A DNA stretch of 7,314 nt from an uncultured Eisenbergiella sp. (GCA_948960675.1 CARDPF010000158.1:1-7314); one strand, 5' to 3'; positions 1 to 7,031 are shown, counted from the stretch's first letter. Numbers and translations: made by a program. The notes: generated by a model not told the origin, from the sequence alone.

Positions 1-1593
1 GGAAGCATAGAAGTAGGGCGTCTTGGCGGCAAACTCCGCGCCACAGGTATCCACCATTTTATAGGCGTTTGGCAGATGGGGAAAATCCCCGGTTTTGCCC
101 ACGGAGGCGATAACGGAATCGGGGAAGCCGTTTTGCTTGAGTTTGGCAAGAAAAGACGGCGTCAGTGCTTCGCATTGCAGCCGTTTTTCCAAACGGGCGA
201 GGTTGGAAAGTTTGGATAAAAACCATTCGTCCACCATGGTCACATCGTGGATTTTGTCCATGGGAAATGTCCGGTACAGGGCTTCATAGAGCGCGAAAAT
301 ACGCTCGTCGTCAGACGCTGCAAGCTTTTCCCAAAGGGCAGTATCGTCCAGTGCGCGCAGCTTTTGGTCAATGAGGCTGTCATGGGAGATTTCCGCGCCG
401 CGTATGGCTTTCATCAACGCCTGTTCAAAATTTCTGCCGATGGCCATGACCTCGCCGGTGGCTTTCATCTGGGTTCCCAGCCTGCGGGAGGCATAGACGA
501 ACTTGTCAAAGGGCCATTTGGGAAATTTTACGACCACATAGTCCAGGGCAGGTTCAAAACAGGCCTTGGTTTTGCCGGTAATTTCGTTGTCGATTTCATC
601 CAGACGGTATCCGACGGCGATTTTGGAGGCCACCCGGGCGATGGGGTAACCGGTGGCTTTGCTGGCCAGCGCCGAGGAGCGGGAAACCCTGGGGTTGACT
701 TCGATGACGGCATAGGCAAAGCTTTCGGGATGGAGGGCAAACTGGACGTTGCAGCCACCCTCTATGCCCATGGCTTCGATAATGCGGAGGGCGCTGCTGC
801 GCAGTATTTGGTATTCCCGGTCGGCAAGGGTGACGGCGGGGGCAACTACAATGGAATCACCGGTGTGAATTCCGACGGGATCCAGGTTTTCCATGGAGCA
901 GACGGCGATTTTGTTCCCACAGCTGTCCCGCACCACTTCAAATTCGATTTCCTTCCAACCGGTAATGCATTTTTCCACCAAAATCTGGGTGATGGGAGAG
1001 AGCCGCAGTCCCGTCGCGGCAATTTTTTTGAGTTCCCCCTCATCCTTTGCAATGCCGCCCCCGCTTCCGCCAAGTGTGAAAGCGGGACGCACGATCACCG
1101 GATAGCCGTTTGCGTGGGCAAAGGCAAGGGCGTCCTGGGACGTACCGGTGACGATGGAGGGGACGACGGGCTCCCCGATGGCCTGCATGGTGGATTTGAA
1201 AGTCTGGCGGTCCTCCGCCTGATTGATGGTGTCCAAAGAGGCGCCCAGAAGGATTACCCCTTCTTTCTCCAAAAAGCCTTCCCTTGCAAGCTGCATGGAG
1301 AGGGTCAGCCCGGTCTGCCCGCCAAGGGTGGACAGGATACCGTCCGGCTTTTCTTTCCGGATGATTTCCTTTAAAAAGTCTAAGGTCAGCGGTTCCACAT
1401 AAACGTGGTCGGCCATGGCAGCGTCGGTCATGATGGTGGCGGGATTGGAGTTGACTAAAACAACCTCCAGTCCTTCCTCCTGCAAGGCGCGGCATGCCTG
1501 GGTACCGGCATAATCAAATTCCGCCGCCTGTCCGATGACGATGGGGCCGGAGCCGATGACCAATATTTTTTTGAGAGTGGGATTTAGGGGCAT
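1..1593 (-). CDS. carB: Carbamoyl-phosphate synthase large subunit, N-terminal half (partial, runs off left edge)
   Basis: Large, ATP-using subunit of glutamine-dependent carbamoyl phosphate synthase. It makes carbamoyl phosphate from bicarbonate, ATP and the ammonia delivered by CarA, for pyrimidine and arginine synthesis in the cytoplasm. The 531 visible residues cover about half of the roughly 1,070 usual for the family: the first pre-ATP-grasp/ATP-grasp module (to about residue 400) and most of the oligomerisation domain. Visible motifs are [20 protein letters not shown] (11-30), [10 protein letters not shown] (48-57), the nucleotide-binding [12 protein letters not shown] (169-180), the metal-binding [20 protein letters not shown] (298-317) and MVDTCGAEF (513-521). 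The ATG at 1593 is preceded by AGGAGG (1602-1607) with 8 bases between, inside the end of carA. The start overlaps the carA stop by 10 bases, so translation is probably coupled. No frameshift or stop is seen. Identity is secure; only the C-terminal half is missing because of the window edge. Confidence 0.97.
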   Translation of the reverse strand, partial: MPLNPTLKKILVIGSGPIVIGQAAEFDYAGTQACRALQEEGLEVVLVNSNPATIMTDAAMADHVYVEPLTLDFLKEIIRKEKPDGILSTLGGQTGLTLSMQLAREGFLEKEGVILLGASLDTINQAEDRQTFKSTMQAIGEPVVPSIVTGTSQDALAFAHANGYPVIVRPAFTLGGSGGGIAKDEGELKKIAATGLRLSPITQILVEKCITGWKEIEFEVVRDSCGNKIAVCSMENLDPVGIHTGDSIVVAPAVTLADREYQILRSSALRIIEAMGIEGGCNVQFALHPESFAYAVIEVNPRVSRSSALASKATGYPIARVASKIAVGYRLDEIDNEITGKTKACFEPALDYVVVKFPKWPFDKFVYASRRLGTQMKATGEVMAIGRNFEQALMKAIRGAEISHDSLIDQKLRALDDTALWEKLAASDDERIFALYEALYRTFPMDKIHDVTMVDEWFLSKLSNLARLEKRLQCEALTPSFLAKLKQNGFPDSVIASVGKTGDFPHLPNAYKMVDTCGAEFAAKTPYFYAS

Positions 1594-2678
1594 TGCGTTT
1601 TCCTCCTTTCCATCAAATCCAAGAATTGTCCGAACAAAAATTCCGTATCCTTGGGACCGCCGCAGGCTTCCGGATGAAACTGCACGGAAAAGCCGGGGAA
1701 ATCCCGGTAGCAAAGGCCCTCGCAGGTGAGGTCATTGACATTTTGGAAGCTGCAGACGGCGTTTGGGGGCAGGGAATCGTTTTTGACCGTATAGCCGTGG
1801 TTTTGGCTGGTGATGTAAATCCGGCCGGTTTGTAAGTCCCGGATCGGCTGGTTGGCGCTTCTGTGCCCATATTTGAGTTTCTCCGTATCGGCCCCATTGG
1901 CGAGGGCAAGGAGTTGGTGGCCAAGGCAGATGCCAAAAACAGGAACCCGTGACCGGCACAGCTTTGCAAGCTCGGAGATAATGCCGGGGTTCTCTTTGGG
2001 ATTGCCGGGGCCGTTGGAGAGCATGACGCCGTCCGGAAAAAGGGACAGAATCTGGGAGCAGGAGGCAGAGGCGGGTACAACTGTCAGGCTGCAGCCACAG
2101 GCGTGGAGCCTGCGCAGGATATTTTGCTTTGCGCCGAAATCCCAGAGTACCACATGGAAGCGGGGAACCGGGGCGGGCAGGACGTAAGGCTCTTTACAGG
2201 TCACGCTTTGTACGGCATTTTCAATGTGCCAGTTCTTCAGGGCAGGGGCGTCTTTTTGGTCCGGAAGGGCGGCGGTGAGCCTGCCGTTCATGACGCCATA
2301 TTCACGGATGCGTTGGGTAAGGAGTCTGGTATCAATGCCGAAAAGGCCGGGAATGCCCTGTCTTTTCAGGAAAGTATCCAAATCCATTTGGCTGCGGAAG
2401 TTTGACGGGCAGTCACACCATTCCCGGGTGATGTAGGCGCGCATGTGGATGCGGGCGCTTTCAAAATCGGAGGGGTTTACGCCGTAATTGCCGGTCAGGG
2501 GAAAGGTCTGGACCACCATTTGGCCGTAATAGCTGGGATCGGTCAGGGTTTCCACATAGCCGGTCATGGCAGTGGTAAACACTGCTTCCGCTGTGATATC
2601 CTGCGCAAGGGGCGCGCCGAAGGATTTCCCGGTAAACAGGGAGCCGTCCTCCAGCTGCAAGTAGAGAGTCTGTTCCAT
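1584..2678 (-). CDS. carA: Carbamoyl-phosphate synthase small (glutaminase) subunit
   Basis: Glutamine amidotransferase subunit that hydrolyses glutamine and channels ammonia to CarB. The product is 364 residues, normal for the family. The N-terminal CPSase small-chain domain (about 1-140) begins with [11 protein letters not shown]. The C-terminal class I glutaminase domain (about 170-355) carries LSNGPGNP (220-227), the nucleophile elbow FGICLGHQ with Cys251, GHRSANQP (271-278), SQNHGY (291-296) and the catalytic His335 and Glu337 in VQFHPEA. All catalytic residues are present. The start at 2678 is chosen because it fits the family N-terminus and has GGAGG (2684-2688) 5 bases upstream. The frame stays open further upstream to an ATG at 2768, discussed as a finding. 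It is the first gene of a carA-carB operon with its own promoter at 2776-2804. Its final codons contain the carB ribosome site. Confidence 0.97.
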   Translation of the reverse strand: MEQTLYLQLEDGSLFTGKSFGAPLAQDITAEAVFTTAMTGYVETLTDPSYYGQMVVQTFPLTGNYGVNPSDFESARIHMRAYITREWCDCPSNFRSQMDLDTFLKRQGIPGLFGIDTRLLTQRIREYGVMNGRLTAALPDQKDAPALKNWHIENAVQSVTCKEPYVLPAPVPRFHVVLWDFGAKQNILRRLHACGCSLTVVPASASCSQILSLFPDGVMLSNGPGNPKENPGIISELAKLCRSRVPVFGICLGHQLLALANGADTEKLKYGHRSANQPIRDLQTGRIYITSQNHGYTVKNDSLPPNAVCSFQNVNDLTCEGLCYRDFPGFSVQFHPEACGGPKDTEFLFGQFLDLMERRKTQCP

Positions 2679-2683
2679 AAGTA

Positions 2684-2688
2684 CCTCC
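2684..2688 (-). promoter_or_regulatory. carA ribosome binding site (decides the start)
   Basis: GGAGG on the minus strand, 5 bases before the ATG at 2678. It favours that ATG over the in-frame upstream ATGs, which have no such sequence in front. Confidence 0.8.
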
Positions 2689-2717
2689 GTGTGGGCCGCA
2701 ACGGGCTGTTGGGCATT

Positions 2718-2762
2718 AAAAAGGCGTCCATGGAAGAAAGCATCTCTTCCATGAACGCCTTT
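2718..2762 (-). promoter_or_regulatory. carA leader stem-loop with U-run, possible attenuator
   Basis: The two arms (2720-2737 and 2745-2762) form an 18-bp stem with a single mismatch (2728/2754) and a 7-base loop. In the transcribed (minus) direction the stem runs into five Us (2722-2718, three of them pairing with the A's at the stem base), then AAUG. It lies between the carA promoter and the carA ribosome site, only about 7 bases after the predicted transcription start. It has the form of a weak intrinsic terminator, and could equally be a 5' stabilising hairpin. I see no PyrR-type binding loop and no obvious competing antiterminator, so the regulatory role is inference from position. Confidence 0.55.
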
Positions 2763-2775
2763 GTTCATCTGGGGT

Positions 2776-2804
2776 ATTATAGCACCTGTCTTGCGGAAGG
2801 TCAA
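2776..2804 (-). promoter_or_regulatory. Sigma-A promoter of carAB
   Basis: The minus strand reads TTGACC (2799-2804), a 17-base spacer, then TATAAT (2776-2781), with TG one base before the -10 box (extended -10). An A/T-rich tract with A and T runs lies just upstream of the -35 box. The predicted start is near 2769-2770. This is close to the strongest form of a vegetative promoter. Confidence 0.85.
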
Positions 2805-2839
2805 GAAAAAAATTCTTTTTAATTTTATAGGTATTGGGG

Positions 2840-2977
2840 TAACAGTTTAGCCATAATCCCGCGAAGTCAAAATCGTGCCCTGTGCGCGATTTTGCGAGGG
2901 CTTCACGCACCAAAACGCGATAAAATCGCGTTTTGTGTGCATCTTCCGTAACAGTTCAGCCGAAGGCTGAACTGTTA
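2840..2977. repeat. Structured intergenic element: outer arms enclosing hairpins
   Basis: This fills most of the gap between the DUF975 stop codon and the carA promoter. Hairpin 1 (2868-2878 with 2884-2894) has 11 pairs including one T/G. Hairpin 2 (2911-2921 with 2925-2935) is 11 perfect pairs with an AAA loop. Hairpin 3 (2949-2961 with 2965-2977) is 13 perfect pairs with a GAA loop and includes the DUF975 stop codon. The left arm TAACAGTTTAGCC (2840-2852) nearly repeats the left arm of hairpin 3 and can also pair with 2965-2977. Hairpin 2 stands on a foot formed by CACGCACC (2904-2911) and GTGTGCAT (2935-2942), shared exactly with the array at the right edge. No T-run follows any stem on either strand, so it is not a canonical terminator, although it may end or protect the DUF975 transcript. 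Confidence 0.75.
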
Positions 2978-3712
2978 TGGATTGGGATTCTGGGTATTAC
3001 CCGCATGGTAGCCGTCGGCGTATCCGTCCTGATAACCGTTGTTGTAGCCGTCTACCGTATCATAGGGTTTGAGGCTTAAGTAATAGCCTGCGAAAGTGAT
3101 CTGCATGTAGGGTTGTACGTAAAAAGTTGCCAGACCGCAGGTGACGGAGACCAGCAGGATCCAGAGAATAAAGGAAAGCTGGAGTACGAAAAATTCCCCA
3201 AGCCTGCCGGACATCAAAGCCTTGCTTTCGTTCACGCAGTCGCGGATACTCATGTCCGGATTTTCTGCCAGAATGAAAAATGCCTGGGAATAGCGCAGGG
3301 CGGCAATGATGCCCGGGATGACGCAGAGTAGGGACCACAGCCAGGTGAACAGGCCGATCCATAAGATCAGTCCGAAAATTTTAAAAAGCATCGGGAAATA
3401 GGAAAAAAGCTCCTGAATGCCGGTTTCCTCCTGTTTAAATACCTTCAGGCAGTATACGGTATAGCCAAACTGCACGGTGCCAAGAAGCAGCCCGACTGCC
3501 ACGGATAGGATCATGGTGACAAAGGCGCCAAAAGCGCTGATGGCTTCGGAGCCAAAAAGTGCACTGGTGACGCCGAAAATGGCGCCAAAAAAGTTTAAGA
3601 CCATCGTGCAAGCGATGGAAACCACAAATACAATCAGAGTGGTCAGGGCGGGATGCGGGTTGGCCATACTCATGGCCTGTTTGGCATCCTGTTTTAACAA
3701 TGCGCGGTTCAT
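2975..3712 (-). CDS. DUF975 family integral membrane protein
   Basis: A 245-residue protein of unknown function. A basic amphipathic N-terminus (MNRALLKQDAKQAM) precedes about four hydrophobic stretches: about 21-47, 59-88, 109-137 and 172-198. Between the third and fourth is the conserved-looking segment NPDMSIRDCVNESKALMSGR (151-170), which with the N-terminus is the basis for assignment to DUF975, a family common in Firmicutes. There is no cleavable signal peptide. The tail is unusual: a Gly/Tyr/Asp repeat (GYNNGYQDGYADGYHAG, 222-238) ending in NTQNPNP. The start at 3712 is chosen because AAGGAGGG lies 6 bases upstream; the frame extends 32 codons further, but that part covers the promoter. 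It is a single gene, divergent from glnS. Its stop codon sits in a 13-bp stem. Role in the cell unknown. Confidence 0.85.
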   Translation of the reverse strand: MNRALLKQDAKQAMSMANPHPALTTLIVFVVSIACTMVLNFFGAIFGVTSALFGSEAISAFGAFVTMILSVAVGLLLGTVQFGYTVYCLKVFKQEETGIQELFSYFPMLFKIFGLILWIGLFTWLWSLLCVIPGIIAALRYSQAFFILAENPDMSIRDCVNESKALMSGRLGEFFVLQLSFILWILLVSVTCGLATFYVQPYMQITFAGYYLSLKPYDTVDGYNNGYQDGYADGYHAGNTQNPNP

Positions 3713-3718
3713 AAGAAA

Positions 3719-3726
3719 CCCTCCTT
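3719..3726 (-). promoter_or_regulatory. Ribosome binding site of the DUF975 gene
   Basis: AAGGAGGG on the minus strand, 6 bases before the ATG at 3712. It fixes the start against the longer open frame. Confidence 0.8.
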
Positions 3727-3766
3727 CATAAAAAGTAGCGGTCAAATAAAAAGCTGGCCATGTACT

Positions 3767-3795
3767 ATCATAGCATATGATATATATTTTGGAAA
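3767..3795 (-). promoter_or_regulatory. Probable promoter of the DUF975 gene
   Basis: The minus strand reads TTTCCA (3790-3795, 4 of 6 matches to consensus), a 17-base AT-rich spacer, then TATGAT (3767-3772), with TGC directly in front (extended -10). The predicted start is near 3760, giving a leader of about 48 bases. The -35 box lies within the palindrome at 3790-3807. Confidence 0.6.
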
Positions 3796-3807
3796 TAGAA
3801 ATTTCCA
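3790..3807. promoter_or_regulatory. Perfect 7-4-7 palindrome between divergent promoters, possible operator
   Basis: TGGAAAT, AGAA, ATTTCCA. It covers the predicted -35 box of the DUF975 promoter and ends 7 bases before the predicted -35 box of the glnS promoter. The size and placement suit a dimeric regulator that could act on both genes. No binding protein can be named from the sequence, and chance palindromes are common in AT-rich DNA. Confidence 0.4.
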
Positions 3808-3814
3808 CTTGAAC

Positions 3815-3843
3815 TTGTATTTTCCAGACAGTTTTGATAATAT
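3815..3843 (+). promoter_or_regulatory. Probable promoter of glnS
   Basis: TTGTAT (3815-3820), a 17-base spacer, then TAATAT (3838-3843) preceded by TGA (extended -10). The predicted start is near 3850, giving a leader of about 57 bases. The match is weaker than for carAB, and overlapping alternatives such as TTGAAC at 3809 have poor spacing. Confidence 0.5.
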
Positions 3844-3867
3844 AAAAAGAAAATCACGGGAACGGAG

Positions 3868-3894
3868 AGGAGGGAGCCGTCCGGCAGGGGCGGC
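3868..3894 (+). promoter_or_regulatory. glnS leader: distant Shine-Dalgarno followed by a hairpin
   Basis: AGGAGGG (3868-3874) is the only good ribosome site in the leader but ends 32 bases before the glnS ATG. Directly after it is a GC-rich hairpin: GCCGTCC (3876-3882), loop GGCAG, GGGCGGC (3888-3894), 7 pairs with one T/G. If the hairpin is folded, about 13 unpaired bases remain between the site and the ATG. A weaker GAGG (3901-3904) sits only 2 bases before the ATG, which is too close to act normally. Confidence 0.5.
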
Positions 3895-3906
3895 AAGAAC
3901 GAGGAT

Positions 3907-5601
3907 ATGGGTAAAGAGAGTCCTGTAGCAGAAGAAAATAAAGAGAATGTTTCCAGGCATTTTATTCAACAGATGATAGACAAGGATCTTGCGGAGGGTG
4001 TGTATGATACGGTGCATACCCGGTTTCCCCCGGAGCCAAACGGTTATCTCCATATCGGGCATGCCAAATCCATTTTGCTAAATTATGGGCTGGCAAAGGA
4101 ATACGGCGGTAAGTTCAACATGCGTTTTGACGATACCAATCCTACCAAGGAAAAGACCGAATTCGTGGAGTCCATCAAGGAGGACATACAGTGGCTGGGG
4201 GCGGACTGGGAGGACAGGCTCTTTTTTGCCTCCGACTATTTCGGGCAGATGTATGAGGCGGCGGTGAAGCTGATCCGGAAGGGGAAAGCTTACGTTTCCG
4301 ATCTGACGGCGGAGCAGATCCGGGAGTACCGCGGTACCCTGACACAGGCCGGAAAAGAGGATCCGTCGGCGGGCAGGAGCGTAGAGGAAAACCTGCGCCT
4401 GTTTGAGGAGATGAAAAACGGTGTGTATGCGGACGGGGAAAAGGTGCTGCGGGCCCGCATTGATATGGCCAGTCCCAATATGAATATGCGCGATCCCGTG
4501 ATTTACCGTGTGGCGCATATGACCCATCACAATACCGGGGATGCCTGGTGCATTTACCCGATGTATGATTTTGCCCATCCCATAGAGGACGCCATTGAGG
4601 GCATTACCCATTCCATCTGTACGCTGGAATTTGAGGATCACAGGCCGTTGTATGACTGGGTGGTGCGGGAACTGGAATACCCCCATCCGCCCAGGCAGAT
4701 TGAGTTTGCCAAAATGTATCTGACCAATGTGGTGACGGGTAAGCGGTATATCAAAAAGCTGGTGGAGGACGGTATTGTGGACGGCTGGGACGATCCCAGG
4801 CTGGTTTCCATCGCTGCCCTGCGCAGGCGCGGGTTTACGCCGGAATCCATCCGGATGTTTGTGGAACTGTGCGGGGTTTCCAAGAGCAATTCTTCTGCGG
4901 ATTACGCAATGCTGGAATATTGTATCCGGGAGGATTTAAAGCTGAAAGTACCCCGGATGATGGCAGTCATTGACCCGATTAAGCTGGTGATCGACAACTA
5001 TCCGGAGGGACAGACGGAAATGCTGGATGCCCCCAACAATCTGGAAAACGAGGCACTGGGTTCCAGAAAGGTTCCCTTTGGCAGGGAACTGTATATCGAA
5101 CGGGAGGATTTCATGGAGGATCCCCCGAAAAAATATTTCCGTCTGTTTGTGGGCAATGAAGTGCGCCTGATGAACGCGTATTTTGTCAAATGTACGGGCT
5201 TTGAAAAGGATCCTGACGGGAGAGTGACCACCGTGCATGCCACCTATGATCCCGCAACTAAGTCCGGCAGTGGCTTTGAAGGCAGGAAAGTCAAGGGCAC
5301 GATCCACTGGGTGGCATGTGAGACAGCTTTGAAGGCGCAGGTCCGTCTGTATGAGAATATCATAGACGAGGAAAAGGGGGTATATAACGAGGACGGCTCG
5401 CTGAACTTAAACCCCAATTCGCTTACCGTAAGGGAGGCCTATTTGGAGCCGTCCTTGCGGGAGGCCGGGCCTTTTGGAAAATTCCAGTTTGTGCGACAGG
5501 GGTATTTTTGCGTGGACTGCAGGGATTCCAAACCCGGGGAACCTGTGTTTAACCGGATTGTGTCCCTAAAGAGTTCCTTTAAGCTGCCCAAGAAGGATTA
5601 A
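3907..5601 (+). CDS. glnS: Glutaminyl-tRNA synthetase
   Basis: Class I aminoacyl-tRNA synthetase that attaches glutamine to tRNA-Gln in the cytoplasm. At 564 residues it is close to the E. coli enzyme in length. The catalytic Rossmann domain starts near residue 35 with [17 protein letters not shown] (39-55, HIGH box 49-52), then RFDDTNP (73-79) and [16 protein letters not shown] (221-236). The equivalent of the KMSKS loop is VTGKRY (276-281), where E. coli has VMSKRK. After it come GWDDPRL and [12 protein letters not shown]. The C-terminal beta-barrel anticodon-binding region (about 350-555) carries REDL (341-344), [12 protein letters not shown] (354-365), [11 protein letters not shown] (459-469) and [10 protein letters not shown] (532-541). 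These features separate it from glutamyl-tRNA synthetase, whose C-terminal half is helical. The ATG at 3907 is the only plausible start, since no GTG or TTG lies in frame upstream within the leader. The MocR-like gene follows after 5 bases. Confidence 0.96.
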   Translation: MGKESPVAEENKENVSRHFIQQMIDKDLAEGVYDTVHTRFPPEPNGYLHIGHAKSILLNYGLAKEYGGKFNMRFDDTNPTKEKTEFVESIKEDIQWLGADWEDRLFFASDYFGQMYEAAVKLIRKGKAYVSDLTAEQIREYRGTLTQAGKEDPSAGRSVEENLRLFEEMKNGVYADGEKVLRARIDMASPNMNMRDPVIYRVAHMTHHNTGDAWCIYPMYDFAHPIEDAIEGITHSICTLEFEDHRPLYDWVVRELEYPHPPRQIEFAKMYLTNVVTGKRYIKKLVEDGIVDGWDDPRLVSIAALRRRGFTPESIRMFVELCGVSKSNSSADYAMLEYCIREDLKLKVPRMMAVIDPIKLVIDNYPEGQTEMLDAPNNLENEALGSRKVPFGRELYIEREDFMEDPPKKYFRLFVGNEVRLMNAYFVKCTGFEKDPDGRVTTVHATYDPATKSGSGFEGRKVKGTIHWVACETALKAQVRLYENIIDEEKGVYNEDGSLNLNPNSLTVREAYLEPSLREAGPFGKFQFVRQGYFCVDCRDSKPGEPVFNRIVSLKSSFKLPKKD

Positions 5602-5606
5602 AAAGC

Positions 5607-7031
5607 ATGCAGGATTTTGTGATGCATTTGCAGGAAAGCGGCGGGCATCTGTATGAGCAGATTTACCGGTATATCAGGGACGAGATTCAGGCAGGGAGGC
5701 TTCCATATAAAGAGAAGCTTCCCTCCACGCGTTCTCTGGCGGCCAGCCTGCAGATTTCCCGCAGTACGGCGCAGCTGGCCTATGAGCAGCTTTTATCGGA
5801 GGGGTACATCGAATCGGTTCCTTATAAGGGCTATTATGTCGCGCGGGTGGAAGAACTGTACCGTCTGGAGAAGGAACTGGAAAAAAAGGCCTATGTCCGG
5901 ACGGGTAAGGGGACAAACTATCAGGTGGATTTTTCCCCGAATGCCATCGACATGCGGTATTTTCCTTTCAGCGTCTGGAGGCGCATCACCAAAAATATTT
6001 TGAGTCAGGATCAGGCGGAGACGTTTGCGCTGGGGGATGCCAAAGGGGATTTGGAATTGCGGGAAACCATCGCACGCTATCTCCATGCCTCCCGGGGGGT
6101 GAATGCGGATGCCTCCCGGATTATTGTGGGCGCGGGGAACGACTACCTGCTGATGCTTCTGCGTTATGTGCTGGGGGAGGGACGGACGGTCGCCTTTGAA
6201 AACCCCAGTTATCCCAGGGCTTACAAAATATTTCGGCTTTTTGCGGGAAAAATTGTCACGGTGGCGTGCGACGAGGGCGGAATTTGTGTGGATGCCCTGC
6301 AGGAAACGGGGGCGCAGGTGGCCTATGTCATGCCATCCCACCAGTATCCCACCGGTGTGGTCATGCCCATCGGACGGCGCGCCGAACTTTTGCGGTGGGC
6401 CCGGCAGGGGGAAGAGCGCTATGTGATAGAGGATGATTATGACAGTGAATTCCGGTACCGGGGGAAACCGATTCCTTCGCTGCAGTCTTCCGATACCGCC
6501 GGAAAGGTGATTTATATCGGGACGTTTTCCAAATCCATCGCACCGGCAATCCGGGTGAGTTTCATGGTGCTGCCCCCAAAGCTGATGGAACGGTTTGCGT
6601 TGCGGTGCAACGTGTTTTCATCCACGGTTTCACGTATTGACCAGGCGGTGCTCAACGATTTTGTCCGGGAGGGTGCGTTTGAGCGGCATTTGAACCGGAT
6701 GCGGAAGGTTTATAAAGAGAAGCACGAGATATTGTTGGAGGAACTTAGGCCTTTTTTAGGTGATTTTGCATTATCCGGGGAGAACGCGGGACTGCACGTG
6801 CTTTTGACGGATCGAAAGGGAAGGGAAGAAAATTGGCTGCGGGAGGCGGCCCTGCATGTGGGCGTGCGGGTATACGGATTGTCGGAGGCGCTTGTGGAGC
6901 CCTTGCCAAAAGACCAAACGGAAAGGGCCGCAACCCTGCTTTTAGGGTTCGGGGGCCTGACACCGGAACAAATCCGTCAGGGTGTCGCACTGCTGGCCAA
7001 AGTCTGGGGGGTTCCCTATGAAGGTTGCTAA
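5607..7031 (+). CDS. MocR/PdxR-family transcriptional regulator (GntR helix-turn-helix fused to aminotransferase-like PLP domain)
   Basis: A 474-residue fusion protein, normal for the family. Residues about 14-80 form a GntR-type winged helix: LYEQIYRYIRDEI, then LPSTRSLAASLQISRSTAQL (38-57), then the wing GYIESVPYKGYYVA. After a charged linker (81-105) comes a fold-type I aminotransferase-like domain: ALGDAKGDLELRETIARYL (141-159), ENPSYP (198-203), HQYPTG (245-250), IEDDYDSEFRY (274-284) and TFSKSIAPAIR (306-316), with Lys309 as the expected PLP-binding lysine. Family members usually sense PLP, sometimes with an amino acid, and act as regulators rather than enzymes. The ATG at 5607 is preferred because GAAGGA lies 9 bases upstream and the N-terminal length fits; the ATG at 5622 is possible. 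It starts 5 bases after glnS, so co-transcription is likely. Its last codons and stop are formed by a repeat element. No pdx or transport gene is nearby, so the target is unknown. Confidence 0.9.
   Translation: MQDFVMHLQESGGHLYEQIYRYIRDEIQAGRLPYKEKLPSTRSLAASLQISRSTAQLAYEQLLSEGYIESVPYKGYYVARVEELYRLEKELEKKAYVRTGKGTNYQVDFSPNAIDMRYFPFSVWRRITKNILSQDQAETFALGDAKGDLELRETIARYLHASRGVNADASRIIVGAGNDYLLMLLRYVLGEGRTVAFENPSYPRAYKIFRLFAGKIVTVACDEGGICVDALQETGAQVAYVMPSHQYPTGVVMPIGRRAELLRWARQGEERYVIEDDYDSEFRYRGKPIPSLQSSDTAGKVIYIGTFSKSIAPAIRVSFMVLPPKLMERFALRCNVFSSTVSRIDQAVLNDFVREGAFERHLNRMRKVYKEKHEILLEELRPFLGDFALSGENAGLHVLLTDRKGREENWLREAALHVGVRVYGLSEALVEPLPKDQTERAATLLLGFGGLTPEQIRQGVALLAKVWGVPYEGC

Noticed and set aside
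247..1374. 375-codon open frame on the plus strand
   Set aside because: It is antisense to carB, whose motifs are continuous over the whole stretch. The translation is glycine- and aspartate-rich without recognisable domains, typical of a shadow frame in GC-rich coding DNA.
2679..2770. PyrR-binding attenuator in the carA leader
   Set aside because: No sequence resembling the PyrR binding loop is present, and the terminator-like stem starts too close to the transcription start.
2949..2977. Canonical intrinsic terminator for the DUF975 gene
   Set aside because: The stem is strong, but in the gene's direction it is followed by CGGAAGATG rather than a U-run.
3844..3906. T-box riboswitch in the glnS leader
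   Set aside because: The predicted leader is only about 57 bases, and I see no T-box core motif or terminator/antiterminator pair.
4078..4686. 202-codon open frame on the minus strand
   Set aside because: Antisense to glnS; no ribosome site or recognisable protein family, and the sense strand is fully explained.
5793..6341. 182-codon open frame on the minus strand
   Set aside because: Antisense to the MocR-like gene, with no supporting start signal.
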